Source of the DNA: Diplosphaera chodatii
Lineage: Eukaryota; Chlorophyta; Trebouxiophyceae; Prasiolales; Stichococcaceae
Assembly (NCBI GenBank): GCA_032358165.1
Contig: JAALGY010000041.1
Location: forward strand, 1,178,001 to 1,242,000
DNA: 64,000 bases
Direction of reading: 5' to 3'
Below, piece by piece: positions 13,201 through 22,938 of this stretch (positions within the stretch are counted from its first letter, which is position 1; every line of letters begins with the position of its first letter). Below the pieces are notes generated by a model. That model worked only from the letters and a program-made list of their open reading frames with translations. It made no database searches and was not told the DNA's origin. The translations under genes and the position numbers were made by a program.

Positions 13201-13557
13201 TTCTCCTGTGAGGTGGATCACCACATGTAAGACGGCATGGCGGCCAAGCCAGGATGTGACTGCCATCTTCAAGTGAGAAGCGTGAGGTGTCGCCATCCCT
13301 TACCGTGCTCGAGATTCGCGCTGCGCGTGGCTGTGGCCCTTCATTTGCGACAGCGGGCCGCCGTCTCTGTACGCTGCAAACGGCGAGTGCATGGCCTGCC
13401 CCGCAGAGCCGACACGCAGATGTCGCGGCGAATCCGCTGGTGTCCAGCTGATCGACTCCCCGCCATCGGTGTCAAAATGGCCGTCGTCGTTGTCTGGGGA
13501 TGCGCCCAGAAGAGGCGCAGCCAGGTTGTCGTCGACGCTGTGGCCATTGTCCGACAT
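10247..13557 (-). CDS. MRS2-like: MRS2/CorA-type magnesium transporter with GEN in place of GMN (paralogue A)
   Basis: Two-membrane-segment CorA/MRS2 family divalent cation channel. Eleven exons, read from high to low, join in phase to 500 residues: 13304-13557, 13130-13205, 12895-13038, 12596-12752, 12184-12329, 11826-11975, 11403-11589, 10917-11030, 10622-10750, 10434-10498 and 10247-10327. Family landmarks in order are IFQADKRALLQ, LPVRDMRLVDP, VVSIEHVRLII, LPFELVVLEVAL, REELERFLEDDDDM, VENLLESYFVQIDGTFDKL, DTEEYINIELD, TM1, then VLGENVKIP, then TM2 ending LKRLL. The universal Gly-Met-Asn signature after TM1 reads Gly-Glu-Asn (GGC GAG AAC, near 10485). A Ser/Arg-rich linker (exon 7) and an acidic EAEAD run (exon 8) are present. 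An alternative start at 13599 adds 14 residues. Organelle or membrane location is not evident. The neighbouring divergent gene is its duplicate. Confidence 0.9.
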
Positions 13558-14202
13558 GGTGGCCGCCCAAGGCCTGGCGCTGTGACTGGAATGCCACACT
13601 GGTGCTGCCCACTGATTGAACCTTGCTGCAGCCCCAGGACAAATCAGAGAGCCACGTGTCGATAGCTTCAGAGTTGATCACGAGGGCCCGCCGAGCGTGT
13701 CAGGGTGGCCAGGGTCCGAGTGCAGGTGCACTGCCGCGTGCGCCCACTGCCTGGAGTGCAGCGGAAGGCTCACAGGAATTGTCACCGCTGTGGCCCTGGA
13801 GTTGACATGATATCTGTTCTGCTGCAAACACGACTGTGTGCCGCCGTCTGCTGACGTTCGTATCGTTGATGGTAGCTATCTTGCTTGACTAATAGCTTCC
13901 CACTCAGCCAAAATGCGATACTCCAGTTTGCACTGCAATCGCAGCTGAATGCACATGCGAAGTAGATGAATATCCAGATATCTTGTGTTGCTGACGGTGC
14001 GTACACGGTTGCGAGGTGGCTGTCGGGCGCTCTAACGTCTCAGTAGACACCCATTGAAGCAGGCCTTTGAAGAGTTGGTCTGCACAAGAGAGCACTGAAG
14101 GCTGAGGTGATAGTGTTGATGCGGTGCACAGTGCTCATTGTGCACCAAGCAGACTACCGGCGCCGTGTGTAGGAGCTGCAAAGGTTCATTGCCGGCCCAA
14201 GG
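13558..14202. promoter_or_regulatory. shared divergent promoter region of the MRS2-like pair
   Basis: About 645 bases lie between the two MRS2-like start codons, which point away from each other. Nothing protein-like is present beyond the possible 14-codon extension of paralogue A. It must hold both promoters and 5' leaders; no specific box is identified. Confidence 0.5.
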
Positions 14203-16917
14203 ATGGCATCGCAGGCGCCAGCCCTGGTACCTGCAGCAAGCAGGTGTGTTGGTTCAGCTTTGACTGGATCATTCTGTCCCACTGATTTTGGAAGTGGAGT
14301 GGATTGCCGCACATCCAGTCTCAGAGACACACCTGCAATGCATGTCGCAGGCGGTCCAAATGGTTGTGTGTGGATCATACCGGGATGCAGAGCCTCATTC
14401 AGGCGGACAAACGCACGCTGATACAGCTCTATGATCTCACCATTCCCATTCGGGACATGCGCTGGCTGGATTCCAACCTGACCTTTTCAGGCCGTGGCAA
14501 CATCGCCGTGCGTGATGCTGCAATCGTATTCTCGATCGAGTGAGGCGTTCATACGCCATTCTGCGCATCCGTCAGCTTCTTGCTGATGTTGCTATGAAGC
14601 CTTGATGATGCGATTGAGCATCCTGACTTTCGCCAGCTGTGCCATGACACTGCCAAGCAGCCTACCTGCTGCTTGGTGCAGGTATGTGCAGGTCATCATC
14701 ACAGCAGAGCGGGCAATCTTGCCCCAGAACGCGCTGGGAAAGCCAGAACACACGGAGTTTGTGGACAAGCTGCTTGCCACGGTGAAGGAGGCGCACCAGG
14801 CGAGGCTGCGCCTGGAGGAGCTCAGCGGCGATGAGGCGTCCCTTGAATCAGGTGCACAGGCTGGTGGCGGAAAGCTGCAGTGTTTGGCCTCGGCCCTCGA
14901 CGAGGCTCAAGCACGCCGGCCAGACGTTCATGTGCCGGCTTCTTGTGTCAGGTCGCAGCGAAGGACAGAAAACCTGTCGACCAAGTGCATCTGGCAACCC
15001 TGCAGCTGTGCAGCACCCTGCAATCATTGTAGTCAGTCAGGACATCTGATGGTGGGTATGCTTGCACCACATGTGCCATCAACTCAACCTCAACACAGAT
15101 CTCATGTCTGACCGCAGGCAGCCTGGCAGCAAGTTACAACCCAGATTTGCCGTATCAGCCCTTTGAGCTGGTGGTGTTGGAGTCGGCGCTGAAGGAAGTG
15201 TGCCAGTCATACTCCACCAAGGCAAAGCAGCTTGAGGCCATCATCAACCCAGCCTGCGATGCGCTGCTGAAGAAGGTGCCGTCCTGTGGTCGGATCACCA
15301 TCTCGCTGCATCAGAACACTGCGGCAAGCAGCCGCGGGTCGACGCTGTTCTGATGACTCAGCTCCCCAACTCTGCTGGGGCATCTGCTGATTGTGTTTGG
15401 CCACCTGTGCAGGTGGAGACCAGGACGCTGGAGAACCTGCGGCGACTGAAGACACGGCACCAGCGCCTGCTGTCCAGCGTCACCACGGTGCGGGCATCTG
15501 CTGACCGCCCAGAGGCCTTAGGATTGCAAAATTGCAGTCCTAAAGCCTTGCACACTGTCACCCCCTTACTTTGGTGCGACATACTTTCCATTGGCGATTG
15601 CATCATCGTGCTAGGTGCGGGAAGAGCTGGAAGACTTCCTCAAGGATGACGACGACATCTCCAAGATGTGCTTGACCCGCAAGGCCGAGCTCTCCAGAGA
15701 TGCCCCAGGTAGCCTGCGGGCTGCAGCATTAGGCTTCCAGGGACTTCTTGCGGTGATCTTCTTTCCAAGTCTCTGTCACATGCTGCGGCTCTGCAGTCTG
15801 ACCTGCCCTCCACCCGCCCGCAGTGACAGCGAGCAGCATAGACCGCTCGCTGCGGCGGTCCCTCACGGCGGGGCGTACCGCATCCGGCAGCAGCCCCACC
15901 GCACGGCAGCTGCTGCGCTCAGAGTCCTCCGGTGGGCGCATGCTCCATGGCAGCCGCACAGCTTGCACATCACCTGCACGCCGCCAGTGCACTTGCCACA
16001 TGCAATCGCCTGCTGTGCGGAGCTGATTGCCACAATGCGCCTTGCTGGACCAGCCTGCACCAGCCCAGGCCCTGCAACCCTGCAGGGCGGCGGTCGCCGG
16101 GCGCGCAGGCGGAGGCGGATGCGGACGCGGACGCGGAGGCGCAGGAGGAGGTGGAGAACCTGCTGGAGAGCTACTTCATCCAGATCGACCGCGCCTTCAA
16201 CCGGCTGCGCTCGCTCGGTGGGACTGCGGTGCAGCATGGGTCGCGGCGCAGCACACGCTTTGCACATCGTGCCATGCGACAGCTGTGTGCCTGCTCCAAA
16301 CCGGGGCACACATTGCCGACCATCTTTAAATATTATATTCTCTGCACATCAAAATTACCTAGGTGACATGCGTCTGAATGCAGAGGAGTACATGAAGGAC
16401 ACAGAGGACTACATCAACATAGAACTCGACTCCAGCCAGAATCGACTATTTCGGTTGGACATTGTGCTCACAGCCGCCGCTTTCTCCATGGAAATCTTCC
16501 AAGTGATGGGCGGTGAGCCGCACTCGCGCCTGACCTAGACAGCAGATTCGCGAAACTGTATGGCAGTCCAGAATATTGCAAGCCGAATCAGTGGCATTTA
16601 CTTTGTCTCACTGGCTGAGGTGCGTTGTGCTTCCTGGCTGACTGCAGGTATTCTTGGCGAGAACGTTCCCATCCCCCAAGTCATCACGCAGTCTGTGGGC
16701 CAGTTTTGGATCGTCAACATCTGTACAATGGCAGTCTGCCTGATAGTCTTCACCGCCCTGTGAGCTGGCTCTGATGTGAAGATGCTGCTGCAGCACCTGC
16801 ACTCAAAACCACGGCCTGATATGTAGCCTTTGCCTAAAAAAGGCCATGTGAGCTGATTGCTCTCTGCCCATGCTGCTCAGGTACATGTGGTTGCGCTACA
16901 AGAGGCTGCTACTTTGA
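14203..16917 (+). CDS. MRS2-like: MRS2/CorA-type magnesium transporter with GEN in place of GMN (paralogue B)
   Basis: Second copy of the CorA/MRS2-type transporter. Eleven exons join in phase to 421 residues: 14203-14243, 14351-14539, 14682-14851, 15118-15275, 15413-15487, 15615-15708, 15824-15931, 16086-16217, 16363-16512, 16648-16759 and 16881-16917. Landmarks match paralogue A block by block: LIQADKRTLIQL, IPIRDMRWLDS, QPFELVVLESAL, RRLKTRHQRLL, REELEDFLKDDDDI, VENLLESYFIQIDRAF, DTEDYINIELDSS, TM1, ILGENVPIP, TM2 and a short basic tail. The start at 14203 was chosen because its 41-nt exon gives the only matching phase to exon 2. The acidic AEADADADAEA run in exon 8 comes from a GCGGAC/GCGGAG codon repeat. 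Gly-Glu-Asn again replaces Gly-Met-Asn. Both copies have eleven exons with introns at matching protein positions, so they arose by duplication after the introns were in place. Confidence 0.9.
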
Positions 16918-17699
16918 GGGGGTGTGCACAGCGCGTTCGGGGCAGCGCATTGCTGCAACAGCGATGGCAGCGGGCACGGTGGAAGTACAGGGTTGTGCTC
17001 TGTGGACAGTCGGCTAAACATCATCCGCTAGTGCATCATTCAACTGTGCATCATTTAACTGTGCGTGTCTCAGGAATCTGCACCCTAAACCTCGGACACA
17101 CAGCCAACCTCGGCGTGTCATTGTTCGTGGAGCACACATCAAACCGTGCGCTGCAAAAGACTGATCCTCCCACCCACAAAAGCAGAGAAGCCTGAAACCA
17201 CGTATACCCAGCCACACCATGCGCCTCAGGACGCATATGAGCGTGCGCCTTCACAAAACTGCGGAATGTAACACCAAGACAGCAAAGCATCCAGGCCCTG
17301 AGCGGCAGGTGGCACACCAAAAATGCACCGCCAATGGCACCATCAGCTCAGACTCTGCGCTCAGTCAGCGACCTACAGTGCGTTTCCCCAAAGGTAGTCA
17401 GGCGCTGATCGACTTGCTGTGCTCCAGACAGAGCACCAGACTGCCAGGCTCCCCCCAATGACCGTGGCACGGCAGATCCTGCCAACCCTGCTGACTCCCG
17501 ATCGCGCTAATAGCGGGTGTTCACATCAGACCAACTCCACACCGTATCCTGATGACATCCTATAACCTCGGCTCCTAGTGTCGTCCAGGGGTAGTCGTTA
17601 TGCAGAGGAAAGGCCCGTCCACCGTGGGGCCGATGACTTCACCGCCGCTGTGACGCCCCGTCGCTGTGGTCACCCCGCTGCTGCTGGCTGTGCAACTGT
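16918..17699. other. convergent intergenic region between MRS2 copy B and the GATA gene
   Basis: About 780 bases between two convergent stop codons. No coding segment is recognised. A small imperfect direct repeat (gcatcattcaactgt / gcatcatttaactgt) lies at about 17032-17062. Confidence 0.45.
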
Positions 17700-20058
17700 T
17701 CAGCCCCTGGCGCCCTTGGTGCGGCCTGCTGACTTCATGTAGCGCACGCCGCAGGCATTGCACAGGGTCTTCGGGCCGCCTGGCCCTGCCCTCCACACAG
17801 GGGTCACCTGCACATGTGAAGCCGGCAGAGGTGAGCCACCACACGCTGGAATGATCTCAACAGACTTTCTTTGACGTCCAGGAATGCATGCCTGCCAGCA
17901 GCACATGGCAACAGGTGGCCCATCAAAGGCGGGCTGGGCCCCACCTGGGTGTGGCAGCCCTGGCAGTGCTGGCCCGGGAGCGTGGCGGCCAGGGGCCCCG
18001 TGCCGCGCCCACCGCCCGCACGCTTGCGGGGGCGCCCTGCAGCGGCGGCCGCCACTGAGGCAGTGCGACCGGAGCCGGCGCGGCGGGCCAGCTTGGCGGC
18101 TGCTGCGGGGCGCTGCAGCAACGACGAGGCGGAGGCGCAGCGGGGCAGCTTGGGTGGGGGTACCAGATCCAGCAGATCCCGCCCCTGCTCTGAGGCTGCG
18201 CGCTTGCTGGCGGGCAGCCTGCACAGAGAGGGACAGCTTAGAGTCAGCACTAGCTTCGGGCTTTGGTCATTGCGAAACCAGCGCACAGGCAAGTGGCTTC
18301 AATCAATAGAAGCAGCACAAGTGTGCTGGATGGTCGTGCACCGGCAGTTGAGCCGGTCAGCAGCTGTGAAGGAAGACTCACTGATACATGCGCGGCGGCG
18401 TCTGCTGCACAAGGGACTGCTGGCGGCGAGCAAAGGAGTGCGACTCGTCGCCATCCTCGTCATCGGACGACTCGAAGGTGCTGCCAGCCGACAGCATCTC
18501 GGTGCTGCCGCGCCTGCTGCCCAGCGACCGCCTGAACAGCGGGAATGTTAAGGTTATGGCTGGAACCCTTATGCTGCCTCACCACATGCTTCTGCACGAC
18601 ACAACAGGCGTGGCTCCCGACACGCAAGCTGGAACCTACGAGCCAGTATCGTAGTGGCATGCATTGGAGGGTCAAACGCATGGCCTACTGTGTGGCACTC
18701 CACGCTGGTACATTGCAGCTGCACACACAGCTTCCAAGCTGGTACAGGTACGACCCCTAAATCAGACCTGGGGCACATCGCAAGCGAGAGGATGACCATG
18801 CATGGTGACTGCAACTGAACGCCTGCGGGCACCTGGTCCCACACGAAGCATCAAGCCGCGCCAGGGGACTGCAGCGAGAGGTCCCCCTGAAGCACAGGAC
18901 CACATCGTGTGGCGGGCGATCATGTGTCTCACCTTGTAAAGGCGTCGCCTGCGGACTCCTGGCTGCCGGCGTCCCCATCCTCCGTGGCGACCATCTTCAG
19001 CCGCCGCTGGCTCTGGCGCAGCGGCACGGCCGGCGGTGACAGAGGCGCGGCGGAGGCCGAGGGTGTTGCAGGCGATGCAGCCGAGGCAGGAGAACCGAAG
19101 GGGTTCATGCAGCACACTGACTCTTGCAGCAGGGCTTCCTCCTTCACGAGGCTGTGCTGCGACAGCAGCGCGTCTGGCACCAGCGTCTCCTCGTCTGTGG
19201 CTGCACATTAGCAGTCGTGCCGTCAGCACCAAGTGCCAGCAGCCGATGCATCAAATGTTTGAACACGATACCCTGTGCACATGTCCATAACATCAACACA
19301 ATTGCGCATCACCCTAGGGCAATGTCGTCGCACGGACAAATAACAACCGGACGTCTGCCATGGCGAGCATGGCACTCACCATCATCAGTGGATGTGTCGT
19401 CCCCCGCACACGCCGACGCCGGCGCTACCCGCATGTTGCACACGCCGCGGTGCCGGTCCTCACGGTCACATCGCAGCGCCTTCCGGCAGCCACGCCACCT
19501 GTGCAGCTGTGCGGGCTGCAGCCACTGCGCGGTGGCTGCTGAGGCTGTTGACCACGGTTGCACCGGTGTCGCGGCGTGCTGGGGCACTCCAGCCTGCTGC
19601 TGCTGCTGCACCGAACGCATGCGCACCCCCAGAACAGGGTGGCGGCAGATTGGGATGCTGCTGTCCTGGTCCCAGCTGTCATCTGAACTCGAGAAGTGAC
19701 TCGCCGCGGGCTTGCGCGGAGTGCCGGCAGCAGCGGTGCCCACAAGGCATAGTGCGCTGTCCGCAGTCATTGCCCAGGCCGGCTGGAGCAGCGGCTCCGG
19801 GAGCACAGGGCCGCTCAAAGCGCAGCTGTCGAGTGAGCTGACGCTGCCGCCCAGGCCGCCGTCATCCTCGAGGGCCCATGGGTCCTGCTCCTCAATCTCC
19901 TCTGCCTGCAACTCCAGCTCGTCTGCCATGCAGGGGACTCCCCGGCTGCCCTCAGGCATGGGCTGCGGCGTTGCGTCAAAGTGCCAGATGCTCGCCTCCG
20001 AGTCGTGGCTGGAGGAGGGGTCCTCTGACAACATTGGCAGCTTTGCATCCTGCTGCAT
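17700..20058 (-). CDS. GATA-type zinc-finger transcription factor
   Basis: Nuclear DNA-binding protein with one plant-type GATA finger at its C-terminus. Exons, high to low: 19380-20058, about 18938-19200, about 18382-18534, 17945-18225 and 17700-17807, giving about 490 residues. The finger is split by an intron: exon 4 ends with CQGCHTQ and exon 5 continues VTPVWRAGPGGPKTLCNACG, giving Cys-X2-Cys-X18-Cys-X2-Cys. This matches plant GATA factors rather than the X17 fungal/animal form. The stop follows shortly after (TKGARG). The rest is low complexity: an acidic N-terminal half with a Gln run (SVQQQQQAG), Ser-rich acidic patches (ESSDDEDGDES) and a basic Ala-rich segment just before the finger (GRPRKRAGGG), possibly a nuclear localisation signal. 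No CCT or second finger is seen. The Met at 20058 is the first in the open frame; more 5' exons could exist. Confidence 0.82.
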
Positions 20059-22938
20059 GGAGAGTGGTTGCGTCAGTGAGCGCCTGCTATAGGTTCCTAC
20101 AGTACCACCTGTGCTACCTAAGAAGTGTCCAGATGATGCTCCTAGCTACGCTGACGCTATTATGCTGTGATGCCCAAAAATGGCTACCAATGGGTGAGAG
20201 GCGATGCACGTGGTGTGTGCCGCGTGGCACAAGCAGGTTTATTCCATGAGGCATGACCGATCTGCCATCGCGGGTCGCAACGAAGCATCACCGAAAGACC
20301 GTTGCAAAACTTTGAGAGGGATGAACGGACTCCTTTACAGCTCTTCCTTCGCGTATTTACAAGTCCGGTGCACCTGGCACGTGATCTGAAGATTTTGCGA
20401 AGTACTCGCACCGTGCACCGACAACACACTCATACGGACAAGCTAGTCAGGGTGTAACCGCCCGGCGAGGTGTAGCCAACGTCATCAGCTCCCTCACTGT
20501 GGTAGCCGTGGTTCAACACGTCTGTCAGGCGGGGTGCAGGGCGCAAGACAGTGCCAGATCAGCCGAGGTCTTCGGACAACCGTTAGGCGGAGCCGCAAAT
20601 GCGGCGTTCTCGGTCCGCTCTGCATGCAGCTCCGGCGTCGAGGGCGATCGCAACGCCTCTTGCCAATCTGCGGCAGCGGGGTGCCAGTGCACGGCACGAG
20701 CTCGGCAGTGAAAAAAAATATCAGAGGCTGACCCAAATGCCGCTGTCCGGACGTCAGCAACTTTTGCACGGCGACTCAGCGGCTGTCTGGTGATCCAGCG
20801 GCAGCAAACCACATGTGAGGTCGCGCAAAGTCGTCTACGTAACTAGTGGTCCCGAGTGCTATCCAGCCGTACCGCTCAAACATCCAAGTTCGCCATCCGC
20901 TGTTTTGTCAGACACACTGCTCGGGCGGGCGGGAGTGGTTGGCACTGGAGCACCGTGAAAGCCGGCGACACCAGGCAACTGCTCAGTGCAGGCGGTTTGG
21001 TAACAAGTCGCAATCAGGCGGGCGACCGCTGGCACACGGCACCACAGCCGGCGTCGAAGCGTCGAAGTTGATGAAGCACGTTCTGTATTGCTGAGCGCAG
21101 ATTTGACGCATCTTGTCCCAGCGACAGCCTCAGCACCATGGCAATGGTGGGACGTGCTCAGGTCGAAACGCCGCGGCGTCTACTTGGTTTAGCGCCAATT
21201 GTGCCACTGTCACATGCTCCTGCCCATGTCTCCAACCTCTCGCGCATGCCGTTCGCACATTGACTGTGAACGGCCGCGACACGCGCAAGTGCCCCCGTAT
21301 GCTGGATCGCAGCTACGGGAACCGCATTGGGGTCGTCTCACCTCATCAGCGACCAGGAACTGGCACTCTTTGCCGTGCGCAAAGCTGTGCTCGCTGCCAC
21401 ACGGCCTGGGCAGCTGGTTCCAGCTGCTGGCGATCAGGTCGGCGGGCGCAGGCATTGCTGGCAGTCCAGAGTCCAGTGATTGGTGGGGCTGACGCGCGGG
21501 CTTCGTATGCAGTTCTGGGGGATGCCAAGAGGCTAGACAGCAGGCTTGCAGGCATCAGCACATGGTAACCGCGCAGGACAGCTCAGGGGGCTGTGCCGCT
21601 ATGCCACAACGTGAAGGGGCACTGATGCATGCACAGGCGATAAGAGCACTCGACCCACACGGAAGATGTCGCAGACCGACGGTTCGGTGCCTTTCCCGCC
21701 GGGCGGGGACTGTCAACCCCGTTATTATTATCGGCCCCCTGAGATCCTCCACCCACGCACATCTCTGAGTTGCTCGCTTATTAGTATTACGACCAGTCTG
21801 GTACCTTAACAACGTCTTGAAGCGTTAGACAAGGCTCTCACAAGCTCAACGGAAGTTCACAGGATGCTGGTGCAACGGGTTGTCACACACTGCTGAAAGA
21901 CAGACTCCATGCACTCCATGCATGTATTTGTCACATGTCACATGATGAGTGCGAATGCTTAAATTCGGGACGTGGATCACAGCACAGAGGGTAGGCCACA
22001 GATGAGTGGTTGGCCCAGCATGCTGCTTCTGCCGCTGCAGTTCTCCAGCGTACAAGATAGATAGACTGGGGGCGCAGCCACAGCACTGCGTTCTGCATGC
22101 CTCACACCTGCATCCTACGATAGGACGCGAACCAACACATCCAAACGGACAGCTTGATAAACTTGGATACCCATACGTCTACAGCTCCAGTCTGGTACCT
22201 TAACAACGTCTTGAAGCGTTAGACAAGGCTCTCACAAGCTCAACGGAAGTTCACAGGATGCTGGTGCAACGGGTTGTCACACACTGCTGAAAGACAGACT
22301 CCATGCACTCCATGCATGTATTTGTCACATGTCACATGATGAGTGCGAATGCTTAAATTCGGGACGTGGATCACAGCACAGAGGGTAGGCCACAGATGAG
22401 TGGTTGGCCCAGCATGCTGCTTCTGCCGCTGCAGTTCTCCAGCGTACAAGATAGATAGACTGGGGGCGCAGCCACAGCACTGCGTTCTGCATGCCTCACA
22501 CCTGCATCCTACGATAGGACGCGAACCAACACATCCAAACGGACAGCTTGATAAACTTGGATACCCATACGTCTACAGCTCCACACCGCCTTGGCATGAA
22601 ACACCAGAATGCACACGAATTGTGCAATGCTGCCAGGAGAAACACATCTGACCCAAAGCTGAAGCAGGGACACAAACCTGAGCCTTGAGCACAAGGCAAC
22701 ATTGAAAACCACTAGACACGCCAAAAAATAAGAGTCCGGCTGCCTGGCTTGGCCAATTGGATGCGAGAGAACCTGCAAAACCCTACAGCGTCACTGGGTC
22801 CCTCAAGACACCGGCACATGTCAAGCGCTTGTCGCCACGGAATGGGACTCGACCCATGTGATATAGTACTGCAAAGCACAAGGACGCCTCTGATAAGGAA
22901 CTGCGAATCAGCTGCATGCAGACCGTTGTGCAACACCA
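20059..22938. other. 2.9-kb gene-poor region between GATA and DGAT1 genes
   Basis: The longest stretch without a recognisable gene in the window. Open frames of up to about 150 codons exist on both strands between 20100 and 21780, but none shows domain-like sequence or consistent splice structure. It should contain the GATA promoter and the DGAT1 3' end. A 394-bp tandem duplication occupies 21793-22583. Confidence 0.5.
21793..22583. repeat. apparently identical 394-bp tandem duplication (two copies)
   Basis: Copy 1 is about 21793-22186 and copy 2 about 22187-22580. The sequence from ccagtctggtacc to ccatacgtctacagct is repeated with a period of 394, and I see no mismatch. The three bases cca at 22581-22583 repeat the start, so the junction has 3-bp microhomology. 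An identical 69-codon open frame occurs in both copies on the minus strand, but it has no recognisable features and is not called as a gene. Confidence 0.93.

Noticed and set aside
21846..22449. Two identical 69-codon open frames (minus strand) as a duplicated small gene
   Set aside because: They are simply the same frame in each copy of the 394-bp duplication. They have no domain, no upstream context and no sign of selection, so the repeat is the real feature.
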